From Gracilaria gracilis (Eukaryota > Rhodophyta > Florideophyceae > Gracilariales > Gracilariaceae), in assembly GCA_030374805.1 (NCBI GenBank), contig JARGSG010000149.1, positions 1 through 40,233 of the forward strand: DNA of 40,233 nt, read 5' to 3'. Below are positions 1-9,348 of the stretch, piece by piece. The notes under the pieces are model-generated. The model saw only the letters and a list, made by a program, of their open reading frames with translations. It was not told the origin of the DNA and searched no databases. Each line of letters opens with the position of its first letter. Within the stretch, counting starts at the first letter, position 1. Position numbers and translations under genes: made by a program.

Positions 1-358
1 CTGCTTGTTCAAAGATGGTCTCGGTGGTTGGGAGCGTTGTTTATCATACCGGAACAAAATTCTAGTGGCATAAGGACCAGTAGATTGCTGCTCGATAATG
101 TCGACACCGCCGAAAAACTCATAATCACGACAAAACTCTAATATCTCTCGCTTCCATTTCCTGCGGTCAAGTTCTGAGAGACTGCTGTGCGTCGTTTTTC
201 ATAATATAGTTCGGCAATGGGTACGCATAAGCACTATATCTTGCACGAAGTAGGTCCTCAGCAATCGGTGGGCTACTTTGGGCCGTGTGGAAGCGGCGAC
301 AGCACTTGCTATATGCCTTCTCACTTCCACAAGCGCAAACTGCGTCAGGGTTGGGCAA
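1..358 (-). CDS. YchJ/UPF0225-like SEC-C protein, partial, left arm copy A
   Basis: N-terminal part of the gene seen whole at 24135-24823; the rest is cut off by the window start. The Cys motif CACGSEKAYSKCC, typical of the YchJ/SEC-C metal-binding module, lies at the N-terminus. An extra T in the run near 197 shifts the frame after PNYIMK, whereas copy B reads through. I take this base to be a copy-specific indel or sequencing error rather than biology. Confidence 0.7.
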
Positions 359-635
359 CCGGTCTCAACTGTTTGGATATTTTGAAAGCATGAAACCAGG
401 AAGCCCTAGTCCGCAGTACACTGGCCTCAGACGTTTTGGAACGGATAAGAGTTTTACGGTTCGGTCGCTTCGGATTGAGTGAAATACGCCTTGGTTGCAC
501 CAGGCAGAATTGTGTCGTGTGTGAAGCGGAAGAACGAAACAGGTACTGGAAAGATTTGTACCAATGATTGAACGATTTCCCCTACACATTTTGTTGAGTA
601 GTAGATTCCTGGATACGATAAAAGCACTGAGGGAT
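1..635 (-). repeat. Inverted repeat arm, left, copy A (cut by window start)
   Basis: Reverse complement of part of 5995-6941. The inner edge is sharp: identity ends after the shared GGGAT at 631-635. It contains the 3' end of the Uma2 gene and most of a YchJ-like gene. The full-length version of this arm is at 24154-25100. Confidence 0.92.
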
Positions 636-1342
636 CGCCGCGATATACTTCTTTCGGGCCCCACGAGTTTGATGAGGAATCTCTGTTCAAAATTTCAATA
701 CATCGGTCTCTCTTGCTTTCATCCTTGCAGTTCGCATCCCTGTTCACCATGATGTATTTATCTACTTCTGCCTTCTCGTATTCGGACACTTTGACAACCG
801 TGTCCGTACTTTGGTTGTGGCTGGTGACTTCTATCACGGCTTCGGTTTTTCCAGCAACCGGATTGGAGATCCTTCGCGATTTCGGGGAAACCTGATTGCT
901 TTTGGATGCCGATAAGGGAACTGCGGTGCTAACGTCGGGCCTACGAATGGTTCTTTTCGGTGAAGGGTTTCCAGGAGAAGAACTCGAAGGGTGGATCGCA
1001 AGACCTTCTTGTGATGCTGGTGGATACTTGGTCTCTCCTCTAAGATATCGAACTGTGCCGTGATTTTGCAAATACTTCGCTATGTTATCGTGGGGGCTGT
1101 TCTGACATTGGTAGTGCTACTAGAATACCTTCCACGTATTCATACCGTCCATACACCGAAGCATCGATGTCGAAATATTCCTCCACGGTGCAAGGCTTAC
1201 GATCAAGCGAACCAAGTTCGGTCCTCGGCGCGTTGAGAGAATAGGCAGGCAATGAGGGTGGCGCAATCGCTTGGCGGTCAGACTGATCGCTCTCAAGTTC
1301 CGGGGTGGAGGGAAGCGAACAAGACGGGAGCGGCAACTCCAT
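454..1342 (-). CDS. Uma2/DUF820 family PD-(D/E)xK nuclease-like protein, copy A (frameshifted)
   Basis: Same gene as 24919-25806, described there. Copy A is split by one extra G in a G run near 1090 (GGGGG against GGGG in copy B), giving two ORFs, 1085-1342 and 454-1071. The ATG at 1342 is retained. Residues from about 237 to the end lie inside the inverted-repeat arm. Substitutions against copy B include T for G near 991 and A for G near 703. Confidence 0.75.
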
Positions 1343-1854
1343 CTTTTTGAGGTTTGTGCCACTTCGTGCAAGGGTGTTTAAATGGTTGATACGCTCGAGT
1401 GAGAGAAGGTTTTGCTGCGAACAAGCTGGGTTCTCGAAGCAAAGCGTCTCGAGACTTTACGATTTGCCTAGCGACGGCGACTTAGAGCGCCTCCTTCCCC
1501 ACCCTCACCGTGCGACACTGAAGTTGTTGAGAGTTATTCTTCGTGACCAGGTTTCTTTCTTGCATTAAATGGAAGAATTTTCACCCATTAAAACTTAATA
1601 AACAGGAGTCAAACGGAGGATCAGAGCGAAATACAGGAAGAGCGATGGGAGAAGTACAGATCGTATGACTTCCCCTTGGAGAGTTACCGGTGGAGCTAGC
1701 GCGATGAAACACCAGATACAAGAAATATACAGCATGTTTTCTAAAAGCTTGGCAGCAAATTATGGAACAAACCTCTCTTCTTCTTCGTTTCTACGTGTAC
1801 TGTTGAGATTAGAGTCTTGGAAGCATTTGCTCTTTTAGCAGATGGATTACCTAA
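1343..1854. other. Intergenic, between Uma2 start and pyrophosphatase-like gene end
   Basis: About 510 bases (25807-26318 in copy B). The ORF across 1305-1568 has no recognisable features and overlaps the Uma2 start on the other strand, so I treat it as chance. An A/T-rich stretch with AATAAAC near 1597 could serve as a 3'-end signal for a plus-strand transcript, but no plus-strand gene precedes it. Bases from about 1810 resemble 12318-12390 (inverted), the duplicated tail of the neighbouring gene. Confidence 0.5.
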
Positions 1855-3554
1855 CTAAACGCCTTCTGACTTGCTACTACAACATGACGGTTCCAACTCG
1901 ACGGTTGTGAACTCAGCTCTCGACCGACGAGAGAGTCCAGGTACCACTTGGGGACTCACAGGCAGTCTAGCATGTCCGAAAGCATGAAGTGCTTCTGACA
2001 TCTGACTGCCAGCAACCACCTTGCGCGGATCAAAGGTCGGTGATTCCACGTAGTATGGACTCACCGGCCTCGAAGCATGAGTGGGGATAGTGCTGGCATT
2101 TCGCCGACGTTTTCTTGCACAATACTTCCACACAAGAAACGCGCAAACACACACGATAGTCACACCCAGTAGAACTCCCCCAATTCACCCGCGGCTGCTG
2201 TCTGGCCGCATCAACGATACAGACACAACCGAAACAGCAGCAAACACCATGCTCACCGAACGCATCGCCGGTTCAGCCATGTCACACAACGTCAATGCAA
2301 TAGACTTGGCCCTTCTCGCAGAGTGAGTCCGCTTAGTCCCAACTGCTGCAAACCCTTTCTGGATGCCAGTTCCATACGTTCGCAAGAAGCTCCCAACCAC
2401 AAAACTTACGAAAACTGAGGATGCTGCCATAGCGATACCAGCCCGGTTGCCAAGTCCAAACCCGACCACGAATGGTGATATCAGCGCAATCCCGAAAGGC
2501 AAAATGCTTTCCACCGACGATAACATTCCCACTCTGCGCGTGGATGATTTCGGTTCCGCTCCTCTCAATCCCAGCATTGCTTCTTGTTTAGCCACGGCAC
2601 ACAAGCTCCCCGCAATAGCCATTGGAAGAACGATTTCAATCGCGAGCCCACACCGCACAACGACGTCGAATGTTATCAGCCCAGTGCCTATGATGAGTTT
2701 CAACGGCGGTTGATCAGGTCCACCCACAATTTCCCCGGCGACAGTTGGAGTCCCGCTTACCCCAGGGCCGCCAGAATCAGTACCAAACCTGTCATTACCG
2801 ATGCTTCTTGCAAGAAGCATTCCCCAATCGCAGCAGCCTCAAAACCAGTTGCCTCAACCACACGATTGTTTCCCCCTGGCACGAACCTCCTGATGTAACG
2901 CGTGAGACACCGAGTGCACCGCGTCCCACGCCCCAAATGCAACGGCGCTACATGCCACCCCACCCATGCTCATATACGCCACCGTCATGATACCCACCCC
3001 ATAAGCATCATAGAGAGCAAACGAGCACAGCGTAGCTGCCACAATAACATATCTGCCCCACACACTGCACATCATGCCGTTTGCCACGCTCTGAACAATG
3101 AGCGCCTTCGTCACAGATAACGCCGCCTTCTCAACGGCGGCCACAGGTTTGAATGATTCCAATGCAAAGAAAACTCCACACAATCCACTCAACAAGAACG
3201 CAACGACAAGCCCCATAACGCAACAGAGGAACAGCTTCCAACCAGTTGAAGAAACGCGCCCTGAGCTTCGACCCGACGCAGTTACAGGTCGATACTCGTC
3301 CGTTATCATCCTCCCTCCACTTGGAATGGGAAGCGAGAATCCAAGTCCCTTACACTTTTGGTTTGCGTAACATATCCGCCTTCGCCTCCATCCAATACCA
3401 TCCGCTGTAGCTTATTTCCGCTCCCAAATCCTTTCTGAGAAGCAAAGAACGACGATGGACCAAAAAGCCTGAAGCCAATCGCCGCAAAGTACGCCACAAG
3501 TATCACACCCACAACGAGCGCGTTCACCGTCAACTTCTTTCGCACGTTCTCCAT
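1855..3554 (-). CDS. Membrane pyrophosphatase C-terminal-half-like protein, catalytically degenerate, copy A
   Basis: About ten hydrophobic segments can be read. Their order and spacing follow the second half of membrane-bound H+/Na+ pyrophosphatases: a PSSFF turn after the first helix, GWKLFLC opening the second, a segment ending AAAIGECF like the family's TAAIGKGF, SPFVVGFGLG like LxPxxVGFxxG, and a final pair of helices after TKRTH where the family has KGSExHKAA. The Asp/Lys residues that bind pyrophosphate in the family are missing: no DNAGG, no KAAVxGDTVGDPxKDT. An extra C-terminal helix with a KYCARKRRR border and a roughly 75-residue tail follow an in-frame TGA at 2185-2187. Both copies lack one G in the GGGG run near 2749. 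Copy A also shifts near 2870 and 3325; copy B is intact at both. The start is the ATG at 3554. No N-terminal half is present upstream. Confidence 0.58.
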
Positions 3555-3818
3555 CCGGTTTGAACGGGGTTCTAATCCCAAGCCCCATAGCTTCCCAACC
3601 GTTGCAACAGACGATGGGAAAGAAACGGGCAGGTAAAATGTTTCTAACGAGTTGTTCGGATTTCTAAAGCTTTACCCATGCACAATCTGGCATAACTTCA
3701 CCAGGACTCTTCGGTTTTTCAGCTGCATATTGGACACCAGGTTGTTTATGGGTTCAATGGAATACCCCTTTGCGATTAGGCCTGCTGCCCTCTACAGGAC
3801 AAGATTGCGAGTATGGCA
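3555..3818. other. Intergenic, pyrophosphatase-like gene to coiled-coil gene
   Basis: About 260 bases with no supported gene. Copies A and B differ here mostly by single-base homopolymer indels (CAACAG/CACAG, TACCC/TACC, GTTTTT/GTTTT), which suggests noise rather than coding constraint. Confidence 0.6.
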
Positions 3819-4800
3819 CTAAGACTGGTTGAGGCGCTTCTTCAGTTTCGCAATTGAAGACTGAACCTTCCCGCGAGCACGCTCACAGTCCATTCGGCTC
3901 TCCCGGATTTCTTTCACAAACTCAGCTGCTGAATCCTTGTTGCTTCGGCAGCTTTTCGCTTCTTTCCCAGCATTCTCCGCCGCTTCTTTGCTGAGCTTCT
4001 CCATCACTGTAATATCCTCTTCCAGTTTCTTACAAACCGAGCAGTTCTTGTTTTCCTTCTTCGACTTCTCCTCGTCTTCCTTCAGTTTGTCCTTTGCTTT
4101 CTTGCAATCCTTATCCGATTTAACTGCAACATTAGCCATCTTCCCAACCTTCAAGTGCGTTTCGAACGCCTTGCCCGCCTCAATTGTAGCATCTAGAGCC
4201 TTGCGTGTACATTTCTTCACCGAATCCTGAACAATCCGGGGCGTTGCCATAGATCTCCCACTCTTCCTCAGCTGTCATTTCGTCCCTCACTTCATCGATC
4301 TCATCCAGTTCATCGTTCAACGATGATGCTAGCAGCCTCAGTTTGTATCTTATACACTAGTTCGTGTGCATTCACACTCTCAGCGGTGGCCTCCTTGTTG
4401 GAATAGCGAGCGTCAATCTTAGCATTCCCAGCCACCTCCACCGTATCTAGAACAGATTCAAATGTAGTGCATGACCCGTTACCCGGTGTCAGATGACATC
4501 CAAATGCCACAAGCTCGCTCGGAACCGTATCCTCCATCGCAGTATACACCGAACAGCTCGACCTTTTGAATTTCTCATATCCCAGACGATCACACTTGTA
4601 CAATGCTTGGCACACACCCAACAAACATGACCCATCGCCCTGATACTTCACGCACGATCCTAAAGCAGCAGACTGTGAGCACGGGCACGAATCATTGGTA
4701 ATCACACACTCAGAGCTTCCAACGGCTTGAGAATATGAATTGGTATAAAACAAAGAGCTCAAAACAAACAAGCAAACCACAACGTCATTCCGATAGTCAT
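3819..4800 (-). CDS. Secreted Cys-rich head plus charged coiled-coil protein, copy A (interrupted)
   Basis: I start it at the ATG at 4800, about 145 bases below a TATA box. The ATG opens MTIGMTLWFACLF and, after a one-base shift in a T run, continues LSSLFYTNSYSQA, which reads as a cleavable signal peptide. A Cys-rich domain follows (SSECVITNDSCPCSQ, LGSCVKYQ, SCLLGVC, YKC, FGCHL). The frame meets a TGA at 4310-4312, while a second frame continues through an acidic stretch (NDELDEIDEVRDEM in copy B) into a Lys/Glu-rich, Cys-containing coiled coil ending LKKRLNQS. The two parts are adjacent and frame-overlapping, so one secreted protein split by a shift or small intron is likelier than two genes. 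Copy A has an extra G near 4237 that cuts the acidic segment. No family recognised. Confidence 0.5.
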
Positions 4801-4943
4801 TATGACAAGTATGTGAAAGCTTTTCGGTGTTGATTCTGACGAGGAGTAGAGAGCTGAACTGAGCTGGCTTATGTGATGGTAGATTGGGCGCTGTGTGTGA
4901 GATGGAGACTGGAGTGGACAACGATCACAATGGAGGCGGCGCG

Positions 4944-4952
4944 CCTTTTATA
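4944..4952 (-). promoter_or_regulatory. TATA box for the secreted Cys-rich gene, copy A
   Basis: On the minus strand the sequence reads GGTATAAAAGGCGCGCC, a consensus TATA box followed by a GC-rich start region. Transcription would begin about 30 bases downstream, near 4915, leaving a leader of roughly 115 bases before the ATG at 4800. This is the clearest core promoter in the window. Confidence 0.65.
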
Positions 4953-4960
4953 CCCTTCTC

Positions 4961-5252
4961 GAAGTTGAGTTCTCGCCAGCTTTAGTTGAGAGGGGGGCAG
5001 ACTTCCATCTAATTGAAACTACCTCGGTCGAACCATGGGGGTTCGGATGAGTCTGTGCCAAAGAGAGTAGTGCGATGGTGACCGTAATTGGAACAAACGG
5101 CGTCGACTTCAATCTAGTAGGCCCATATAGATCATGTCACGAACCTCCGTGAACAACAAATACTCGCTGCCTATTGACACTGAGGAAGGACTTGCGAGTG
5201 TTTCCAAGGTCAGAAGCTGCTTAACAGTCCGTTCTCCTCCTCTGCGACCACT
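4961..5252. other. Intergenic upstream of the secreted-protein promoter
   Basis: About 290 bases (29419-29710 in copy B), with no ORF or repeat I can support. It probably holds upstream promoter elements of the minus-strand secreted-protein gene and the 3' flank of the ORF ending at 5253. Confidence 0.5.
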
Positions 5253-5978
5253 TTAGTCTAAAAGATCCCGAAGCCATCCAGGTTCTACGCTGTGAGCTTC
5301 TTCATCTAGTACTGTTTCAACCATTCTAAATAGATGGCTTGTTCGTAGAACAGTTATTCGCCATGTTTCTCTGTACAGGGTAGGGTCATCGAGATCAGCA
5401 ACGCATAATAAGGAAGTGCTCCTACCGTGGTAATCGAATTCGGTCACGAACATTCGGCGCCGTGCAGGAAGCAGCAGAGTACGAAGGTATTTAGTAGCGT
5501 TTGAAGCTCTCGAGTAACGGAAACAATTCCAACACAAGACCCGTAAACACTTGACGAGCGTCGTGAAGGAAACTGTGCCTTCACACTGAAGTTCAGAGGG
5601 CCGCTATGCGGCTGTACAAACGAAAATTCTGCAAAATAGAGCCGGGTTGAGATTCTCAACTTCAGAAGGGTCCAGCTGGGATGCCTCTTGATGGTATGGA
5701 ATCCCGACTGAATTTCGAACTGCTCTTGGACAGAAACGTACCCTCAGCTTCAATAACAAATCTCGTCTGCATCTCGCCACTTTTTCGTGGTCTTGTTTGG
5801 TCCCCGACTGGGTGAGCCATGGCCAACACGACATTAGAGCAGTGACAGAGAGCATAAGAATTATCTCGCCAACATTCCAAACGTATTTGAGCGTCCAGAT
5901 CAACAATAGCCTCGACAACTCAACGTTCTCAGATACGAACCTGCGCGAAAAGGTGGGGATAGAACCTACCAACTGCAC
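5253..5978 (-). CDS. Unknown Cys-containing protein, interrupted, copy A
   Basis: Two ORFs (5604-5978 and 5253-5537) share one frame and are separated by a TAG at 5604-5606. The C-terminal part has the most protein-like composition: a Cys cluster (CLRVLCWNC), a basic patch (LLLPARRRMF) and an acidic end (VETVLDEEAHSVEPGWLRDLLD). A second frame over 5444-5659 also reads plausibly and is preceded by a splice-acceptor-like TCTATTTTGCAG, so an intron may explain the break. The gene starts right beside the inverted-repeat arm at 5995, and its 5' part may have been lost when the arm was inserted. No family recognised. Confidence 0.35.
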
Positions 5979-5994
5979 ACTTCACTCGCTTCCA

Positions 5995-6176
5995 ATCCCT
6001 CAGTGCTTTTATCGTATCCAGGGATCTACTACTCAACAAAATGTGTAGGGGAAATCGTTCAATCATTGGTACAAATCTTCCCAGTACCTGTTTCGTTCTT
6101 CCGCTTCACACACGACACAATTCTGCCTGGTGCAACCAAGGCGTATTTCACTCAATCCGAAGCGACCGAACCGTAA
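5995..6176 (+). pseudogene. Truncated Uma2 3' end in right inverted-repeat arm, copy A
   Basis: This piece encodes the last ~60 residues of the Uma2 gene (from DPSVLLSYPG to SEATEP and the TAA at 6174-6176) with no 5' part. It starts exactly at the inner edge of the repeat arm. It is a passenger of the inverted duplication, not a gene. If the enclosed segment flipped, this piece would become the working 3' end of Uma2. Confidence 0.85.
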
Positions 6177-6271
6177 GACTCTTATCCGTTCCAAAACGTC
6201 TGAGGCCAGTGTACTGCGGACTAGGGCTTCCTGGTTTCATGCCTTCAAAATATCCAAACAGTTGAGACCGG

Positions 6272-6945
6272 TTGCCCAACCCTGACGCAGTTTGCGCTTG
6301 TGGAAGTGAGAAGGCATATGGCAAGTGCTGTCGCCGCTTCCACACGGCCCAAAGTAGCCCACCGATTGCTGAGGACCTACTTCGTGCAAGATATAGTGCT
6401 TATGCGTACCCATTGCCGAACTATATTATGAAAACGACGCACAGCAGTCTCTCAGAACTTGACCGCAGGAAATGGAAGCGAGAGATATTAGAGTTTTGTC
6501 GTGATTATGAGTTTTTCGGCGGTGTCGACATTATCGAGCAGCAATCTACTGGTCCTTATGCCACTAGAATTTTGTTCCGGTATGATAAACAACGCTCCCA
6601 ACCACCGAGACCATCTTTGAAAATGCAGACATTAACGCCAAAGTACCTTCAATTCTATTGCTGTGCACGACAAACAGGGCCAATCTCATGGAAAGGAATA
6701 TGAATCTTTCATATCTCGAAATGGCAACGTTCGTTAGGGAGCGTAATGTCTGGTATTATAAGAGCGGCAAGTTAGTTGATGTTGATGATCAAGGAGTGTA
6801 CGCCCATCTCATCTCGTTCCTCGATTGCTCTAGATACCGAATCAGGCCTGAACATGTACTTCTAAGAGTACAACATGATGAGGTGCGCAACGTCACGGAT
6901 GAGGTTTTGATCCGCATGAAGTTTGACCGGGGATTATGGACATGA
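6272..6945 (+). CDS. YchJ/UPF0225-like SEC-C protein, right arm, copy A
   Basis: The protein resembles the YchJ family, small proteins with a Cys-rich SEC-C-type metal-binding module and an NTF2-like fold. It shows CACGSEKAYGKCCRRFH near the N-terminus, EDLLRARYSAYAY (family: E.LMRSRYSAY), and FVRERNVWYYKSG (family: FVRE.GRWYY.DG). The last motif is in another frame. Removing a GT-AG intron at 6580-6677 joins ILFR to ANLMERN and restores the family spacing. About 100 residues at the C-terminus have no match I recognise. The start is uncertain: the frame opens at a TTG at 6272, and an upstream ATG at 6239 is separated from it by an in-frame TGA at 6263-6265, so an upstream exon joined near the Cys motif is likely. 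The function of YchJ proteins is not firmly known. Confidence 0.75.
6580..6677 (+). other. Spliceosomal intron in YchJ-like gene (98 nt)
   Basis: The donor is CCG|GTATGA and the acceptor GACAAACAG|GGCC. Splicing keeps the frame and joins the two halves of the YchJ domain. The same 98-nt interval is present in all complete arms (24418-24515 minus, 31038-31135 plus). Arm-to-arm differences are concentrated in and just after it. It is the best direct sign of a eukaryotic host. Confidence 0.7.
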
Positions 6946-7305
6946 TAGTCGTGGAACTTGCGTATTATTTCCTGTGGTATTGAAAAGGATGAAATACAAT
7001 TTGTAGTATTCTTCAATTTGTCGGTAAAGGAATCACTACACGTATCCGTCCAATCCTTAGATCGGCAGAAATCTTAAAATCGGCGAAGCCCTCCTACCCC
7101 CAGTTTCGCCGTTTTGCCTTCAATGTAGAAGAAAGAAGAGAACAATTCCAATCCTATCTCATCTCCCGCACCAACGCGAGTTACGATAGACAATGTAAAC
7201 ACAATTTTGAAAAGCGCGCGCTTTCTTATTTCCAACCATGTACTTTTGCCCCGCGTTACTCATCCACGTCCAGCGCAGTGATGGAATAGAATATACTGGC
7301 CGAAA
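6946..7305. other. Intergenic, inverted repeat to transposase
   Basis: About 360 bases (31404-31763 in copy B). I looked here for the left terminal inverted repeat of the transposon and found no convincing partner downstream of 8952. Nothing else can be supported. Confidence 0.5.
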
Positions 7306-8952
7306 ATGGACTCTCGCCACGCCATCCTTGAAGCGGCAGTGTACGAACGGTTCACCAAGAACTCGTCGTGGCATGTGTTAACCAAGGACCACGCCATTAG
7401 CATTGGAATGCTTCGCAGAACCTATACTTCCTGGATCAGGAAATATCCCGCCTCGCAACCGCAGGCGCCAAAAGATATCCATCTCGATCCTAAACCGAAA
7501 GGCCGCCCCACAGTCCTAACTGCAGATGAAGAAAGTACTATCGCGGAACTTGTACTTTATTATGCCGACAATAACACGCCACTCACAAGGCAAGGCATTC
7601 GAGACCTGGTGCAAGACTACGTCTCCCTTCTGCCACCATCACAGCAAGCGGAAGTGGGGTTCTTCAACAATCGCCCGTCTAATAACTGGGTAACTGCGTT
7701 CTTAAAGCGCGATGATCTGCAGATGCAACACGTCCAGCTTATGGAACAGAAGCGGGTTAAAGCAGTAACGCCGGAAAATCTCACGGAGCATATCGCAAGA
7801 TTTGAGGCTGCGCTCACTCGATATGGCATACATCATCCCCGTTTCATTTTCAACACTGATCAGACTGGAGCTTCTTTCGACAAATTGAAGGGCAGAAGTC
7901 TCCGTAAAGGTGTTGGAGCTGTTGGCGCTCGCCTTATTCAGAAGGAACTTACCACGAAAGGTTCTTTGGACCGCGTCACAGTCATGCCCTTTGTGGCTGC
8001 TGACGGTACGGCCTATAAGCCCGCAATTATCTTCCCAGGAAAACAAGCGCAGTTCCGCCGCGTCCGCGGTGAGGTGCAAACGTTGCATTCCATGCTGCCA
8101 CCCTGCTGTCTTTTTCAACGCAATCCACTAGGCGCTGATACAGACACTGTGTTCGGATGGGCAGAAGGGTTCGTCGGGGAAACACAGCATTTGCGCCAGA
8201 ATGGGCAACGTTTGCTGCTTGTGCTCGATGGATACAGAGCCCATGTCCAGTACAAAACCTTGAAGTTGTTCAAGGAAAACAACATTATTGTCATTGCTCT
8301 TCCCGCGCATACGTCCCATATCACACAGCCGTTGGACGAGAGCGTTTTCAGCTCGTACAAATCTCATTTGCAGCAAGAACTGCATAAGGCCGCCCAGCAG
8401 AAGCAAAAGCTGAACGCTTTTGATGTAGCACGTTGCATAAGCAACGCTTCCTCTAGTTCCCACATAGCGCTGAACATACGCTCCGGTTTCCACAAAACCG
8501 GAGTATGAAATATGAAGTTGATGAAGCCATGCATGGCGCCGTTGCAGAAGTATCTAACGCAAACGAATGGCAGAAAAATTAGTCCGGTTACTGTAGAAGA
8601 ACTACTCGAATACTTTCAAAAACGACACCGTACGTTGCTTTGTGACGCTGTTTTCGAGGAGGAAGGGCATGTGCGTATTGTCACAACGGCTGGTGCACAT
8701 TTGACTTCGAATGTCGTTTTGGAGGCGGTACAAAAGCTCAGTGCTGCTCGTCAGGCAAAGATGAAAGAAGCCAAAACGCGCGAGTTGGCGGCTGCCTACA
8801 AGGAGCCGAAGGCCGACATCATGCGCTTAGTCCAGTTAGCGCCGCAGCGGAACACTCGCCGCCATCGTCTCTTTGAAACGAGAAAGGCGCGTAGGGAGCT
8901 GCGTCGAGCAAGGGCTCGTGGTGGCGTGTTGGCTGGAGAGTTGGAATTCTAG
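7306..8952 (+). CDS. Pogo/Tigger/Jerky-type DDE transposase with one in-frame TGA, copy A
   Basis: Tc1/mariner-superfamily transposase of the pogo group. It has an N-terminal helix-turn-helix region with KPKGRPTVLTADEE at about residues 63-77, as in psq/CENP-B-type DNA-binding domains. The DDE_1 catalytic domain follows, with Asp185 in FIFNTDQTGAS, Asp308 in LLLVLDGYRAHV and Asp344 in TSHITQPLDESVF, so the triad is DD35D and complete. GFHKTGV near residue 400 is the usual end of the catalytic domain. A single TGA at 8506-8508 interrupts the frame, which then stays open for a further 146 residues with a basic C-terminus to 8952. The start is the ATG at 7306. The TGA is present in both copies. 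No terminal inverted repeats or target-site duplication were found, so the element edges are unknown. Confidence 0.88.
8481..8503 (+). other. Perfect hairpin just upstream of the transposase stop, copy A
   Basis: CTCCGGTTT and AAACCGGAG form a 9-bp perfect stem with a CCACA loop, ending two bases before the in-frame TGA. It lies in the codons for the conserved GFHKTG motif, so it may be a by-product of coding. The same hairpin is at 32939-32961. Confidence 0.5.
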
Positions 8953-9348
8953 GAGGTGGGAATTGAGATATGAACGTTGAAAACCCGTAAATGAATATGT
9001 GCGTTAGAAGGCGCATATTTCTTGTTCAATTTAGGGAATCGGGCTTTTTGTGCTCTCTGAAGTGGGTACTTGCAGTTGACCTAGCGCGTGCCGTAAACTA
9101 TCTATTGTTCCGTCTGTTGGACCTATCATGGGCGTAGGTCTTGGCTTCTCGTTGGCTGAGTTGGGAGCCGATGGAAAGGGCGGTTTCAGAGATAGAGCCA
9201 TTTGACTGAAACCGGTTCACCAAAATTTTGGTACCTTGCAGATTTAACGGTCGGACATATACTGTACAAGAAATGCATTCCTCAATACGCCAACAAATCC
9301 CGAGATCAACCGCTTACCTGTGGCCTATGAGAAGACCCTCAAGAAGAG
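8953..9348. other. Intergenic, transposase to large plus-strand gene
   Basis: About 400 bases (33411-33806 in copy B). It contains a small imperfect hairpin (AATATGTGC/GCGCATATT) near 8994-9019, possibly part of the transposon's 3' end, and A/T-rich sequence before the next gene. No ORF worth calling. Confidence 0.5.

Larger units (their letters stand above)
5995..6941 (+). repeat. Inverted repeat arm, right, copy A (947 bp)
   Basis: Matches the reverse complement of 24154-25100 at about 98%, with roughly 15-18 differences counted by eye. The inner edge is at the shared ATCCCT and the outer edge just after GATTATGGAC. It carries a 3' fragment of Uma2 and a complete YchJ-like gene. It is more diverged from its partner than the two 24-kb copies are from each other, so the inverted duplication is older. 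Confidence 0.93.

Noticed and set aside
6041..6265. ORF between the Uma2 fragment and the YchJ-like gene in the repeat arms
   Set aside because: It is a frame shadow of the Uma2 3' end plus spacer, although its last ATG could be read as a start for the YchJ-like gene if the TGA at 6263 were passed.
6946..9348. Terminal inverted repeats of the pogo-like element
   Set aside because: I searched both flanks of the transposase by eye and found no pair of matching ends or TA duplication that I could defend.
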